The notes beneath the pieces were generated by a model. It saw only the letters and a list, made by a program, of their open reading frames with translations, was not told the DNA's origin and did not search any database. Shown one piece after another: positions 51,874 to 61,432 of a stretch of 64,000 nucleotides of DNA (position 1 is its first letter; the number at the start of each line of letters is the position of its first letter). This stretch comes from Clostridium_X cadaveris (GTDB taxonomy: Bacteria; Bacillota; Clostridia; Clostridiales; Clostridiaceae): NCBI RefSeq assembly GCF_039521325.1, contig NZ_BAAACD010000024.1. One strand, 5' to 3'. Made by a program: the position numbers and the translations under genes.

Positions 51874-54075
51874 TTATTTTTTTAGAAAAGAAATTGTTAC
51901 TTTAAAGAGGTCTCCATCTATATCTATATTAAATTTCCCTCCTTGAAGTTCTACAAAGCTTTTTGCTATAGCAAGACCTAAACCAGAGCCTTCAGTATTT
52001 CGTGATTTATCTCCCCTTACAAATCTTTCTGCAATTTCATCTATATTAAAATCAATTTCTGCATAAGACATATTCTTCAATGTTATCTTTACTTCGCTTT
52101 CATCTTCAATTATAGAAATATATACTCTAGAATTGTCCATAGAATACTTTAATGCATTCACTATAAGATTCTCAAACACTCTAAAAGTTCTTTGACTATC
52201 TAAAAGAAGCATAACTTTATGATCTGGATAGTTGTTTTTAAAAGTTAAAGTTGACTCTTCTATCTTATCTGAGAGTTCAATCTGTACTTGTTTCATAAGA
52301 GAAACTATATCTACATTCATTATATTTAAGCTTATATTTCCACTGGTAGCTTTGCTTACTTCAAACAAATCTTCTATTAGATCCTTTAATCTTTGCGACT
52401 TCCTATCTAAAGTATCTATATATAACTTTCGAGTTTCTTCATTAATGTTTTGATCCTTCAATAAGTCTATATAGGTAATTATTGATGTCAGTGGTGTTTT
52501 TAAATCATGAGATACATTTGATATAAGCTCTGTCTTCATCTTCTGGCTCTTTACTTCTTCGTCAACGGCATTTTTAAAACCATTTTGTATCTTTGATACT
52601 TCTTCCTTGAATGGTTCAAATACACCTAAGTCATCTTCAATCTTCACATCAAGATTTCCTTTAGCAATTTCATTTGTAACTTTTAAAAGTTTTTTATATT
52701 TTTCACTCACATCTTCTATATATTTTTTTAAAATTTTAAATAATATAAAACTATATATTACAGCTCCAATTATTCCAAAGAACCATGTACTGCACATAAT
52801 TGTGACTGCAACAAAGTTGATTAAGACTATTTTCAGTAATTTTTTGTTCTGATTATCTCTTAAGTCTACATTTCTTATTGAGTCAAAAACTTTACGAAAA
52901 CCATTCTTTATCCATCTCAATATAGCAAGCAAAAGAAATTTTTCTCTAAAATATTTTCTTATTCCTTCATGAAAGATATACTTTATCATAGTAATTTCTA
53001 AGAAAATAAAGGCAAATATTATGACGTAGTATATCACATTTGCCAAATATACTATGATATCTGACATGTACATACTAAAGCTTTCTCTTACAAGTTCAGT
53101 AAAGCTTCCATTTATGGTATTCATAATTATTATTTCAGGTGACATCCCTATAAATGCTGTTACAACCAGCATGGCTATTAATACATTAAATTCAAATGGT
53201 ATTTTAGATAAAGCTTTAAATCCTATAAACTCTTTCCCTAATCTATAAGGCACTAATAATGCTAAAAACAGTACTATTATCCCTATTGTTAATATAAACA
53301 TAGAAGAACCATTTCTATAATCCATATACTCTAGAGAGTGAATTGACATAGTTATGTTGTCATTATATTTTAAATTTCTAGGAACTGCATATATAATATC
53401 TATATTTTTTATAGGATTCAATTCATATGGTGTATATTCATAACTATTTAAATTCTTTAAAACTTCATTATCTAATTTTTGCTGCATAGTGTACTGATTA
53501 GCCCCTATGGAATTATTTACTTTAATTTCTCCCTCTTCATCAAAGCTTAAATTCACATAAAACAAATAATCTTTCTTTAAGTTTTCTATTTCTTCATCAG
53601 TAAGTTCTTTGCTCTGAATATATTTTTTTATATCATTTCCGCTATTTGCTTTAACAAAACTTCCATCTTTAAAGGAAGCATAGTATTCTAAATTCTTCAA
53701 AGAATACTTTAACTTGTTGGCTGAAGAATCAAAGTCACGTCTTATAGCTTTTTCAGTATTATCTCCTTCTCGATTATAATTTGTTTTATCACCATAGCTA
53801 ACATCTCTAGGCTTTATAAAAAGAGCTTCAGGATATATGGTCTTGCCCTCTTTTTCTTCCATCATATCTTTGTAAATTACATAACTGCTGTCATAAATAT
53901 CATTTACAAAATTCATCATTTCAAATGGAGAATAATTTTCTCTTTCATTAACCTTTTTCTCTATCATAGGATAAGTGTATATCATACCTAATGCTGATGT
54001 TATAATCATTATTAAAACTACTATATTTAATAAAACTTTCTTTTTAATATTTTTCGATTTTGTATCCAACTCCAC
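51874..54075 (-). CDS. Membrane histidine kinase with multi-helix input domain
   Basis: 733 residues. Helix 1 is near 13-35, an extracellular region of about 200 residues follows, and then about six more helices (about 235-440). A HAMP-like stretch near 455-500 precedes the DHp domain with SNVSHDLKTPLTSIITY near 518 and the HATPase domain with NALKYS and RNTEGSGLGLAIAKSF. The start, GTG 54075, overlaps the response-regulator gene by 32 bases, showing tight coupling. The signal is unknown; the input domain is not recognised. Confidence 0.9.
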   Translation of the reverse strand: MELDTKSKNIKKKVLLNIVVLIMIITSALGMIYTYPMIEKKVNERENYSPFEMMNFVNDIYDSSYVIYKDMMEEKEGKTIYPEALFIKPRDVSYGDKTNYNREGDNTEKAIRRDFDSSANKLKYSLKNLEYYASFKDGSFVKANSGNDIKKYIQSKELTDEEIENLKKDYLFYVNLSFDEEGEIKVNNSIGANQYTMQQKLDNEVLKNLNSYEYTPYELNPIKNIDIIYAVPRNLKYNDNITMSIHSLEYMDYRNGSSMFILTIGIIVLFLALLVPYRLGKEFIGFKALSKIPFEFNVLIAMLVVTAFIGMSPEIIIMNTINGSFTELVRESFSMYMSDIIVYLANVIYYVIIFAFIFLEITMIKYIFHEGIRKYFREKFLLLAILRWIKNGFRKVFDSIRNVDLRDNQNKKLLKIVLINFVAVTIMCSTWFFGIIGAVIYSFILFKILKKYIEDVSEKYKKLLKVTNEIAKGNLDVKIEDDLGVFEPFKEEVSKIQNGFKNAVDEEVKSQKMKTELISNVSHDLKTPLTSIITYIDLLKDQNINEETRKLYIDTLDRKSQRLKDLIEDLFEVSKATSGNISLNIMNVDIVSLMKQVQIELSDKIEESTLTFKNNYPDHKVMLLLDSQRTFRVFENLIVNALKYSMDNSRVYISIIEDESEVKITLKNMSYAEIDFNIDEIAERFVRGDKSRNTEGSGLGLAIAKSFVELQGGKFNIDIDGDLFKVTISFLKK

Positions 54076-54748
54076 ATACCACCTTTAAATATTTTGGATT
54101 TTTAGGATTAATCTCTATTTTTTCTCTTATATTTCTTACATGAACCATAACTGTATCTGTATTTATAGCTTGCTCATTCCATACTGACTCATATATTTCC
54201 TCTGCAGAGAAAACTCTTCCTGGATTTCTCATAAGAAGATGAAGAATCTTAAATTCTATAGGCGTAACCTTTATCAAATTCCCATCAAGAGACACTTCTT
54301 TTGTATCCTCATTCAGTTCTAGCCCTCCAATGGTAAAGGTACTTTTATTCTCTTTTTTTCCTGATATAATATTTAAAAACTTGCTGTATCTTCTAAGCTG
54401 AGAATTAACCCTAGCTAAAAGCTCCATAGGATTAAATGGCTTTGTTACATAATCATCAGCTCCTATGTTAAGTCCCATTATTTTGTCTATCTCCTCTGAC
54501 TTTGCTGAAAGCATTATAACAGGAAAATCATGGTGCTCTCTAAGCTTCATAGTTAAAGTTATTCCATTCATCCTTGGCATCATTATATCTATTATTGCTA
54601 AATGAATCTCTTCTTTTGATATTATTTCTAGCCCTTCTAATCCATCATAACCTTTAAAAACTTTATATCCTTGATTAGATAAATATATCTCCAAAGCATC
54701 TGATATTTCTTTCTCATCTTCTACTACTAAAATATTATATGACTTCAT
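54044..54748 (-). CDS. OmpR-family response regulator
   Basis: 234 residues. The receiver domain (1-120) has DDE-type acidic residues in VVEDEKEIS, the phospho-Asp in AIIDIMMPRMNG near 53, and GADDYVTKPF with the switch Lys. The winged-helix output domain (about 135-234) contains ILHLLMRNPGRVFSAEEIYESVW. GAGGGTG before ATG 54748 sets the start. It is paired with the kinase at 51874 and follows the DedA/glycosyltransferase/acyltransferase operon by 56 bases in the same direction. Confidence 0.93.
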   Translation of the reverse strand: MKSYNILVVEDEKEISDALEIYLSNQGYKVFKGYDGLEGLEIISKEEIHLAIIDIMMPRMNGITLTMKLREHHDFPVIMLSAKSEEIDKIMGLNIGADDYVTKPFNPMELLARVNSQLRRYSKFLNIISGKKENKSTFTIGGLELNEDTKEVSLDGNLIKVTPIEFKILHLLMRNPGRVFSAEEIYESVWNEQAINTDTVMVHVRNIREKIEINPKNPKYLKVVCGVGYKIEKY

Positions 54749-54804
54749 ATACACACCCTCGTTTTCTATAAACTTTCTACTTTATGATATCATAAAATAC
54801 TTTT

Positions 54805-55419
54805 TCAACATAATTTACTTTTTATTATTTCTTTATAATCGATAAAGTGTTTTAAATCTTCATCTTGAACATTTTTAAAGTCATAGGCTTCAACTTTTAC
54901 TATAGAGAATGGTAATGGAATAATGTAATTATCCCATCTATTTTTCAAAGAAATCTTTTTAGATACTTTTAAATTCACTCCTATAAAGTTTTTTCCTGAT
55001 TTATTAGATAAAAGGGGCCCTAGCTTTTTGGGTTCCTGAAATGGTCCTAATGGTCCATCTAAAGAAATCGCCATAGAGGCTCCATCTATATTGCTTTCAT
55101 CTTTTATATACCTTAAAAAATTCTTTATCTTCGCTCCATCTGGCACCCTCAATGCTCCAACTCCGTATTTTCCTATGGTCTCCTCTATATAGTCACCTCT
55201 TTTGTCTGCTGTGACTATAACAGTCATTGGATAATTTTCCTTATAGATCTTTTTTATTAAGAAATTCATAGCATAACTTTGACCATGCCAAAATCCTAAA
55301 ATGCAGTTCTTTAAATTGACTTCATTTAATTTGAATTCATCAGAAAAATCCCACTTCATAGTTCTATAAACTAATTCTATATAAATCCAAGAAAATCTTA
55401 TCAAAGCTTTATCCCACAT
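54805..55419 (-). CDS. DUF374-type lysophospholipid acyltransferase-like protein
   Basis: 204 residues of the DUF374/LpxL-related acyltransferase group. FWHGQSYAMNF near 41-51 carries the catalytic histidine region, and SLDGPLGPFQEPKKLGP near 127-143 matches the DGPRGP motif of the family. It probably attaches an acyl chain to a (glyco)lipid at the membrane. The ATG lies 11 bases inside the preceding glycosyltransferase gene, whose end (GGAGATAAGATAA) also holds its ribosome site, so translation is coupled. Confidence 0.83.
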   Translation of the reverse strand: MWDKALIRFSWIYIELVYRTMKWDFSDEFKLNEVNLKNCILGFWHGQSYAMNFLIKKIYKENYPMTVIVTADKRGDYIEETIGKYGVGALRVPDGAKIKNFLRYIKDESNIDGASMAISLDGPLGPFQEPKKLGPLLSNKSGKNFIGVNLKVSKKISLKNRWDNYIIPLPFSIVKVEAYDFKNVQDEDLKHFIDYKEIIKSKLC

Positions 55420-56668
55420 TTATCTTATCTCCATATAAACATTGTTCCTTGTAATAAGAACTCAATACACTTGAATAGTTATATTCAGCAATTTTAGCAA
55501 CATTGCCGCTCCTATAACTTAAAGCAGTATCATAAGCGCCTTTCTTTAAACTCTCCCTCAATTCTTCATCATTCAATATACTTATAATCTTTGAAGCCCA
55601 CTCATCTAAGTTTTCATCTGTTACATAACCATTTATATCATCACAAACCACATCTACAACTCCACTTCCCTTAACTGCTACTACAGGATTCCATGCAGCC
55701 ATGGCTTCTAATAAAACTATCCCTTGAGTTTCTGATTTTGAGGCAAATAAAAATAAGTCTGAAGCCCTATAGTAATCGTCTATATTTTCATTTTTAATGC
55801 TGTTTAGAAAAGTAACATTGTTATCAAGCCCTAATCTAGTGGTCTTTTTCTTTAAAGTTGTTTTTAAAGGCCCATCGCCTATTATCAAAGTGTTAAAACA
55901 ATCTCCAATGTTGTCTTTAATTTTCTTCAATCCATCTATCAAAAACTCTATATTTTTTTCTTTTGTAAGACGAGCTACTGTACAAAAAAGATATTTTTTA
56001 TCTTTTTTATATTTTTTTCTTATGTCATCACTTGAAACATCATATGCATCAAAACATCTATCCTTCAATCCTGTAGGCATAACTTGAATTCTAGAATCAA
56101 CTCCAATTTCCCTTAGATATTCTTTCATGGATTCCGTCGGCGAGAACACCATATCACATTTATTAGCGAAATTTTTTATATAGCTTGGAATGACCTTTTC
56201 TTTAGTAGAATTTAATAGTTTTACTTCAAGCTCTCTTAACTCATGATTTTTTTCATTTTTACTTCTATTTTCTATATATTCATAAGGTTTTATATAATGA
56301 AGATACTGCTCATATCGTGTATGATATGTAAAAGTAACAGGAACATTATACTTTTTCCCTAAATGTAAAGCCACATTGCCTATAAGCATAGGATGATGAA
56401 CATGTATGATATCTATATTCATTCTTTTAAATTTCCTTTCAATCTTTGGGTCAAACATATTTGGAATTACTATGCCCCCTTGTAGTGCTCTCCCTTTAAA
56501 AGACTTATATCTTATTACATTATCCTCATCTTCCATATTTCCATAAGCAGGAGCAAATATAAAAACTTCATGTCTAAGTATTTTTAAACCTTCTGCAAGT
56601 CTTTCTATTGATATAGGAACACCTCCTATAAATGGCTTATAATTATTTGTCATCATTGCTATTCTCAT
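55409..56668 (-). CDS. GT4-family glycosyltransferase
   Basis: 419 residues with the GT-B fold. The N-terminal acceptor half begins MTNNYKPFIGGVPISIERLAEGL, with HVHHPMLIGNVALHLGKK near 97. The donor half has KEKNIEFLIDGLKKI near 246, and the EX7E region SKSETQGIVLLEAMA near 318-332. The pattern is that of 1,2-diacylglycerol glucosyltransferases and related lipid mannosyltransferases. Together with the acyltransferase and DedA neighbours it suggests glycolipid synthesis in the membrane. The sugar and acceptor are not decided. Confidence 0.88.
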   Translation of the reverse strand: MRIAMMTNNYKPFIGGVPISIERLAEGLKILRHEVFIFAPAYGNMEDEDNVIRYKSFKGRALQGGIVIPNMFDPKIERKFKRMNIDIIHVHHPMLIGNVALHLGKKYNVPVTFTYHTRYEQYLHYIKPYEYIENRSKNEKNHELRELEVKLLNSTKEKVIPSYIKNFANKCDMVFSPTESMKEYLREIGVDSRIQVMPTGLKDRCFDAYDVSSDDIRKKYKKDKKYLFCTVARLTKEKNIEFLIDGLKKIKDNIGDCFNTLIIGDGPLKTTLKKKTTRLGLDNNVTFLNSIKNENIDDYYRASDLFLFASKSETQGIVLLEAMAAWNPVVAVKGSGVVDVVCDDINGYVTDENLDEWASKIISILNDEELRESLKKGAYDTALSYRSGNVAKIAEYNYSSVLSSYYKEQCLYGDKINVG

Positions 56669-56687
56669 AAAAAACCCTCCTAAAACC

Positions 56688-57197
56688 TTAACCTATCACC
56701 TGAATCACTGTTGTAGAGAAGAAATATCCAGCACTTATAAATGCACAATTCCATATTAAAATTCCCAAAGCAGAATATAAGCTATATTTTAAAAAATTCA
56801 TCTTTAAAAGCCCTGCTGGCAGAGATATAAGGGTTCTTGCTACCGGTAGAAGTTTACTTATAAAAACTCCTATAGTTCCCTTTTCCCTTAAAAATTCAAT
56901 TTTCCCATTTATATAGTCTTCATGTTTAGGAAATCTCTTAAGATATTTTTCCAACAAAAAATTCCCTCCAAATCTTCCTATGCTATAAAGCACCCAGCTT
57001 CCCAATATTCCTGCTATAACAGATAGTATAACTACTGAAATCAGTGATATATTTCCCGTTGCTGCCCATACTCCAGCCAAGGGCATTATTATTCCTCCCG
57101 GAAGCCCTGGAAGATTTAAATATTCTAAAAATACTATTGTAAAAACAAATAGTGATCCATATTGATAAAAATAATTTGTTAAATTAGAAGCATCCAT
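56688..57197 (-). CDS. DedA-family membrane protein
   Basis: 169 residues with four to five membrane helices. LPGGIIMPLAGVWAA (near 34-48), GSWVLYSIGRFGGNFL (near 66-81) and ISKLLPVARTLISLPAGLLKM (about 113-133) are family marks; the conserved basic residue in FxSxxLP-ARTL is present. Members transport lipid carriers such as undecaprenyl phosphate or phosphatidylethanolamine across the membrane. It is the first gene of the operon with the glycosyltransferase (19 bases away) and the acyltransferase. Confidence 0.9.
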   Translation of the reverse strand: MDASNLTNYFYQYGSLFVFTIVFLEYLNLPGLPGGIIMPLAGVWAATGNISLISVVILSVIAGILGSWVLYSIGRFGGNFLLEKYLKRFPKHEDYINGKIEFLREKGTIGVFISKLLPVARTLISLPAGLLKMNFLKYSLYSALGILIWNCAFISAGYFFSTTVIQVIG

Positions 57198-57465
57198 TTT
57201 CTTCTCCTCACAATCTCTTAAACTATGGTTTAATGATAACTTCTAAAGTTTAAGAACAGCTTCATAGAAATCTAAAGAAATTCTAAAGGGTTTCTTTTAA
57301 TTTATTAAAGAGAATTTATAAAAAAGGATTGCATATAGACTTTATTCAAACTTCTATATTTTTATTAACTATATAAAGGACTTTTCATATTATGTACTAT
57401 GCAATATGAGTTTAAGTTTTAACAAAAGAAGGTTATGATATGGTGAATCATGCGATAAAGCATAA

Positions 57466-57494
57466 AAAAGGGAGTGTAAAAAACACTCCCTTTT
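57466..57494 (-). terminator. Terminator of the ABC exporter operon
   Basis: AAAAGGGAGTGT/ACACTCCCTTTT stem (57466-57477 with 57483-57494), followed by TTTATG on the minus strand. Confidence 0.9.
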
Positions 57495-57528
57495 AATATA
57501 AACTAATAAAAATATAAAGATATTATTC

Positions 57529-57615
57529 TTATTTATCCTTTTTCTTTTTATCAAAGAAACCTATAATTACTAATGTCATGAACAATGCTGTTAGTATCTG
57601 TATTAATCCTTCCAA
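57529..57615 (-). CDS. 28-residue membrane protein at the end of the ABC exporter operon
   Basis: A very short gene. The frame begins at TTG 57615, with AGAGGTG six bases before, and ends at TAA 57529. The product begins MEGLIQILTA, continues as one hydrophobic helix of about 18 residues, and ends FFDKKKKDK, so it should span the membrane once with a basic tail in the cytoplasm. It lies 29 bases after the last permease gene and just before the operon terminator. Small single-helix proteins with this shape often bind a transporter. No homologue is recognised. Confidence 0.65.
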   Translation of the reverse strand: MEGLIQILTALFMTLVIIGFFDKKKKDK

Positions 57616-57644
57616 TAATTTCACCTCTTAAATAGTAGACTAAA

Positions 57645-58709
57645 TTAATTATCTTTTACAAAATCCATCAATTTGAAACTTCCAGCTGTAAAAAAGCATG
57701 CTGACATCAATAAAATCATTCCTATACTAAGAATAATATCTGTACTTCCAAGAATATTTCTCATCCAATAAAATGGACTTAATTTATCTAGAATTGTTAT
57801 CACTGATGTAACTTCTCCTAAAGAACTCAAATTAAGATTAACCATTGATATTATAAATGCTATAAGGTCATAAACAACAACAGTAAGTGAAACCATTGTA
57901 GCATTTTTTATCCATCTAACTGCTGCTAACACAACTGCTGTAGATAATAAACTGCATAAAAGTATCACTAATATAGTTTGAGGAAGTATATTTAGTGTTA
58001 TCCCAGCAAATTTATATATAGCCGTAAATATTAAAGAAGTTGATAGAGACTGGCATATGAATATAGCTAAAAATATTCCTCCTAAAACTTCATAATCCTT
58101 ATTGGCAGTTGTTATAGCCCTCTTAATTATATTCTGTTTCTTTAGTTTTATAAGGTCTTCTCCTATTACAGATGCAGAAATTATCATAAAGTAACACATC
58201 ATAAGAATCATAACTATAAAGTTCATAGTATTATCCTTTTTATCCATTTCTATTTTGGCTTCAGGTACTTGATTTGCCTGATTGCCATTGATCTCTCCAT
58301 TTACAAAATCATCTATGATATTTTTCGCAGTAAATCTTCCTGTATCTTCTGATGCACTTACTATCTTAACCTTTGGATTTTCTTTTTTATGAATTTTCTC
58401 CTCAAATCCTTTTTCTATATAAAACACATCTGCCAAGGATCCATCTTTTATTTTTTCATAAGCAGATTCTTTATCATTCATAAAGTTTATTTCATAACTT
58501 TCTTCAAGTTTACTTATAAGCTCTCTGCTTTTTTCACTTTTATCTTCATCAATTATAGACAATGCAGGTTTTTCAGAATCCTTTTGAGATAAGTTTCCAC
58601 TAAATATACTCACTATCATTACGGATGGCACTAAAAGCAGCATCAATAATATCTGAGGATTTTTAATTAGTCTTTTTATATTAACCCAGGTTAGGCTTAA
58701 TAGCTTCAT
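57645..58709 (-). CDS. ABC-2 type permease subunit
   Basis: 354 residues. Helix 1 is near 18-40, an extracellular domain of about 130 residues follows, and then five helices in the C-terminal half (about 160-350). The layout is that of ABC2_membrane_3 exporters (LnrM/LnrN, YhgE-like). It overlaps the other permease gene by 29 bases and is thus translated together with it. With the neighbouring permease and ATPase it forms an export pump, likely for an amphipathic drug or peptide. Confidence 0.87.
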   Translation of the reverse strand: MKLLSLTWVNIKRLIKNPQILLMLLLVPSVMIVSIFSGNLSQKDSEKPALSIIDEDKSEKSRELISKLEESYEINFMNDKESAYEKIKDGSLADVFYIEKGFEEKIHKKENPKVKIVSASEDTGRFTAKNIIDDFVNGEINGNQANQVPEAKIEMDKKDNTMNFIVMILMMCYFMIISASVIGEDLIKLKKQNIIKRAITTANKDYEVLGGIFLAIFICQSLSTSLIFTAIYKFAGITLNILPQTILVILLCSLLSTAVVLAAVRWIKNATMVSLTVVVYDLIAFIISMVNLNLSSLGEVTSVITILDKLSPFYWMRNILGSTDIILSIGMILLMSACFFTAGSFKLMDFVKDN

Positions 58710-59763
58710 TTTTATTCCTCCTTAGATTTATCTTTATTATAGATGCTAAATATAAAAGTATTGCTGCAATAATTATTATAACTATTGTAAATATACTTTC
58801 CTCCATGTTTCCCTTTCTTTCATAACTGCTAAAAACTTCTGATATATAATAGGTTGGTGCAATCTTAGAAATAATACTTACATTTGGGGTAAACATCCCC
58901 CCTCCAAGTATAGGTATCATAAATAAGACCATAGCTGCAATTTTTGCATACTTTTCAGTAAACATAGTTATGAGAAATATTATAAGGCTTGTTATTAATA
59001 GGCTCGCTATAGCTATAATAATTAGAAGCTGTTCAATATTTCCTATAAATGCCTTTCCTAAAAATCTATAAACAAAACAATAAGATAATATACTTAAAAA
59101 GCTATATATATAGTAAGTTACATACTTCAAATTTAAAATTTTACTTTTGCTATTTGGAGTTGATAGAATTCTTTCATCGAAATTCTTCTCATTCCGTTCA
59201 GCGTTTATGCTTGAAAGACCAAATATTATCATGCTGCATACAAGACCAATAAGACTTACAGAATAGAAAGCAAAGGGATCTTCCTGTTGTTTACCTTCTA
59301 ATTTTACCTTTTCTACGGCTTCTTCCCTATTTATGCCTTTTGTACTGTCATAAATGGCCTTATGATAACTATCAATTATGGATTTTACAGTATTCAATTT
59401 TTCTATGCTTGTATCATTATCTTTTATAGTTATATCTACATTTTGAAAATCCCTTATTCTTTCATCATAGCCCTTTGGAATCACTATAGTTCCATCCATA
59501 TCATCCTCTACAACCGCTAAAATATCCTTACTTATATCATTTCTCAAAAAGCCTACAAGGTTCTCAGATAATTGTGATTTATCTTCATCTATTATTCCAA
59601 TCTTTATGGTATCCAGTTTGAATTCTCCTCCATGAAGTGACTTATTCATAAATCCCATAGCACCCCCTATTATAAGAGGTAACGCTATAAAATATAATAT
59701 GCTTACTTGAAAATTAGAAAATAAGTTTTTAAGCTGAATTTTAATATAGGTTAATCCTTTCAT
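58681..59763 (-). CDS. ABC-2 type permease subunit
   Basis: 360 residues with the same layout: one N-terminal helix (about 18-38), an outside domain with DVDITIKDNDTSIEKL-type sequence near 130, and about five C-terminal helices (about 170-345). It is distantly related to the next gene. An AGGAGG site precedes the ATG, nine bases after the ATPase gene. Two unlike permeases per ATPase match the LnrLMN scheme. Confidence 0.87.
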   Translation of the reverse strand: MKGLTYIKIQLKNLFSNFQVSILYFIALPLIIGGAMGFMNKSLHGGEFKLDTIKIGIIDEDKSQLSENLVGFLRNDISKDILAVVEDDMDGTIVIPKGYDERIRDFQNVDITIKDNDTSIEKLNTVKSIIDSYHKAIYDSTKGINREEAVEKVKLEGKQQEDPFAFYSVSLIGLVCSMIIFGLSSINAERNEKNFDERILSTPNSKSKILNLKYVTYYIYSFLSILSYCFVYRFLGKAFIGNIEQLLIIIAIASLLITSLIIFLITMFTEKYAKIAAMVLFMIPILGGGMFTPNVSIISKIAPTYYISEVFSSYERKGNMEESIFTIVIIIIAAILLYLASIIKINLRRNKNEAIKPNLG

Positions 59764-59772
59764 AACTTCCTC

Positions 59773-60708
59773 CTAATCCCTTAAAGTTTTTCCTGTAAGT
59801 GCTAGAAATACATCTTCAAGCCTTGGTTCTTCATAATTAATTTTATTTATTATACAATCATATTTTTCAAGTATATTAAGAGTATCACCAAGCTTAAATC
59901 CATCTCCAATATTTAATATGATATTTTTTTCATCTTCTTTTATGTCTATGACTCCCTTTGATGATTTAAGTTCAAAAATGGCTTCTGCATTTTTTCTTGA
60001 AAGATTTATTATGACTTTGTGGTTTTTAAATACTGATGACTTTACCTCTTCCTGAGTTCCATAGGCAACTTCTTGTCCTAAATCCATTATAAATACCCTT
60101 TTGCAAAGTTCCTCTATTTCCTCCATATAATGAGAAGTATAAATTATGGTTGTTTTTCTTTCTTCACATATATTTTTTACAAAAGTGAATATATGATTTC
60201 TTGACTGAGGATCAACACCTACGGTAGGCTCGTCCATTATAAGCACCTTAGGATTGTGCATTATAGCTGCTGCTATATTAAGTCTTCTTTTCATTCCACC
60301 AGAGAACTTTTTAACCTTTTCTTTTTTCGTATCTCCAAGTCCTGTGACCCTTAATGCTTCAAGTATTCCATTTTTCAACTCTTTTCCTTTAAGTCCATAT
60401 AATGCACCAAAAAACTCCAAGTTATCATATGCACTAAGATTCTCCATAAGAGCTAAATCTTGAGGGACTACTCCGATATATTTTTTAGCCTCAACAGGTT
60501 CCTTATTTATATCATGCCCACATATAGTAATAGTTCCGCTATCACTATATAAAAGTGTGCTTATTATATTTATTAATGTAGATTTTCCTGCTCCATTAGG
60601 GCCTAAAAGTCCAAAAATCTCTCCCTCTTCTACTTTAAAAGAAATATTGTCTAAAACCAATTTATCTTTAAATCTCTTAGTTACATTATTTACTTCTATT
60701 ATATTCAT
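59773..60708 (-). CDS. ABC transporter ATP-binding subunit (LnrL-like)
   Basis: 311 residues. Walker A is GPNGAGKSTLINII near 36-49, the Q-loop VPQDLALMENLSAYDNL near 86-102, signature KKFSGGMKRRLNIAAA near 138, and Walker B VLIMDEPTVGVDP near 160. The C-terminal 90 residues match the DUF4162-type extension of drug exporters. GGGAGG is the ribosome site, but it lies inside a hairpin (see the separate entry), so expression may be limited. It is the first of three exporter genes behind a two-component system. Confidence 0.95.
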   Translation of the reverse strand: MNIIEVNNVTKRFKDKLVLDNISFKVEEGEIFGLLGPNGAGKSTLINIISTLLYSDSGTITICGHDINKEPVEAKKYIGVVPQDLALMENLSAYDNLEFFGALYGLKGKELKNGILEALRVTGLGDTKKEKVKKFSGGMKRRLNIAAAIMHNPKVLIMDEPTVGVDPQSRNHIFTFVKNICEERKTTIIYTSHYMEEIEELCKRVFIMDLGQEVAYGTQEEVKSSVFKNHKVIINLSRKNAEAIFELKSSKGVIDIKEDEKNIILNIGDGFKLGDTLNILEKYDCIINKINYEEPRLEDVFLALTGKTLRD

Positions 60709-60765
60709 AAAAAAATTACCTCCCTAGATCTTATGTATTAATAATAATACATGCTAGAGAGGTAA
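60709..60765 (-). promoter_or_regulatory. Terminator-like hairpin covering the ribosome site of the ABC ATPase gene
   Basis: On the minus strand TTACCTCTCTAG (60754-60765) pairs with CTAGGGAGGTAA (60716-60727), with an inner ATGTAT/ATACAT stem. The 3' arm holds the ribosome site, and seven T follow directly, then the ATG. It therefore looks like a terminator and can also hide the ribosome site. It separates the two-component genes from the exporter genes. Confidence 0.7.
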
Positions 60766-60796
60766 TGAATACCATTAGGTCATAATTTAAAATGAC

Positions 60797-61432
60797 TTAA
60801 GTCACTATTCCTTTTTTAAATGCAAAAATAGCAATTTGGGTTCTATCTCTAAGAGACAACTTTCCTAATATGGATGTAATGTTATTTTTTATAGTTCCTT
60901 CAGATAAGTATAATTTTTCAGATATTTCTTTATTACTATATCCCGCAGCAATAGCTTTTATTATATTTATTTCTTTTTCTGTAAGTCCATAATCATCCAT
61001 ATCTTCATCGTGAATATTTTCCTTTATACCTTGTATCATCTTATTAGCTATTTCTGGATGAACCACTATATTTCCTTTATACGCACTCTTTATGCCTTCA
61101 TATATTACGTCATGAGAGCTATCTTTTAAGAGATATCCATAAGCTCCATAGTTTAATGCCTCTCTTATATACTCTTCATCTTTAAATGTAGTAAGTATAA
61201 GAATTTTTATATTATGAAATTGTTCCATTATAAGACGTGTTCCCATAACGCCACTACAGTTCTTCATTCTAACATCCATAAGTATTACGTCTACAGTATT
61301 GCATCTACAAAACTCTAAAGCCTCATACCCATCACTAGCCATGCCTACAACTTCAATATCATCATAAGTAGACAACATTATTTTTAATCCTTCTCTTATA
61401 AGTTTTTCGTCATCTACAATAAGCAGTTTCAT
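60797..61432 (-). CDS. NarL/LuxR-family response regulator (LnrK-like)
   Basis: 211 residues. The receiver domain has IVDDEKLIREGLKIML near 4-19, the phospho-Asp in VDVILMDVRM near 54, and the late LLKDSS. The LuxR helix-turn-helix (about 145-205) contains IIKAIAAGYSNKEISEKLYLSEGTIKN. The ATG directly follows the kinase stop codon (TAAATG). Its likely targets are the exporter genes downstream. Confidence 0.93.
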   Translation of the reverse strand: MKLLIVDDEKLIREGLKIMLSTYDDIEVVGMASDGYEALEFCRCNTVDVILMDVRMKNCSGVMGTRLIMEQFHNIKILILTTFKDEEYIREALNYGAYGYLLKDSSHDVIYEGIKSAYKGNIVVHPEIANKMIQGIKENIHDEDMDDYGLTEKEINIIKAIAAGYSNKEISEKLYLSEGTIKNNITSILGKLSLRDRTQIAIFAFKKGIVT

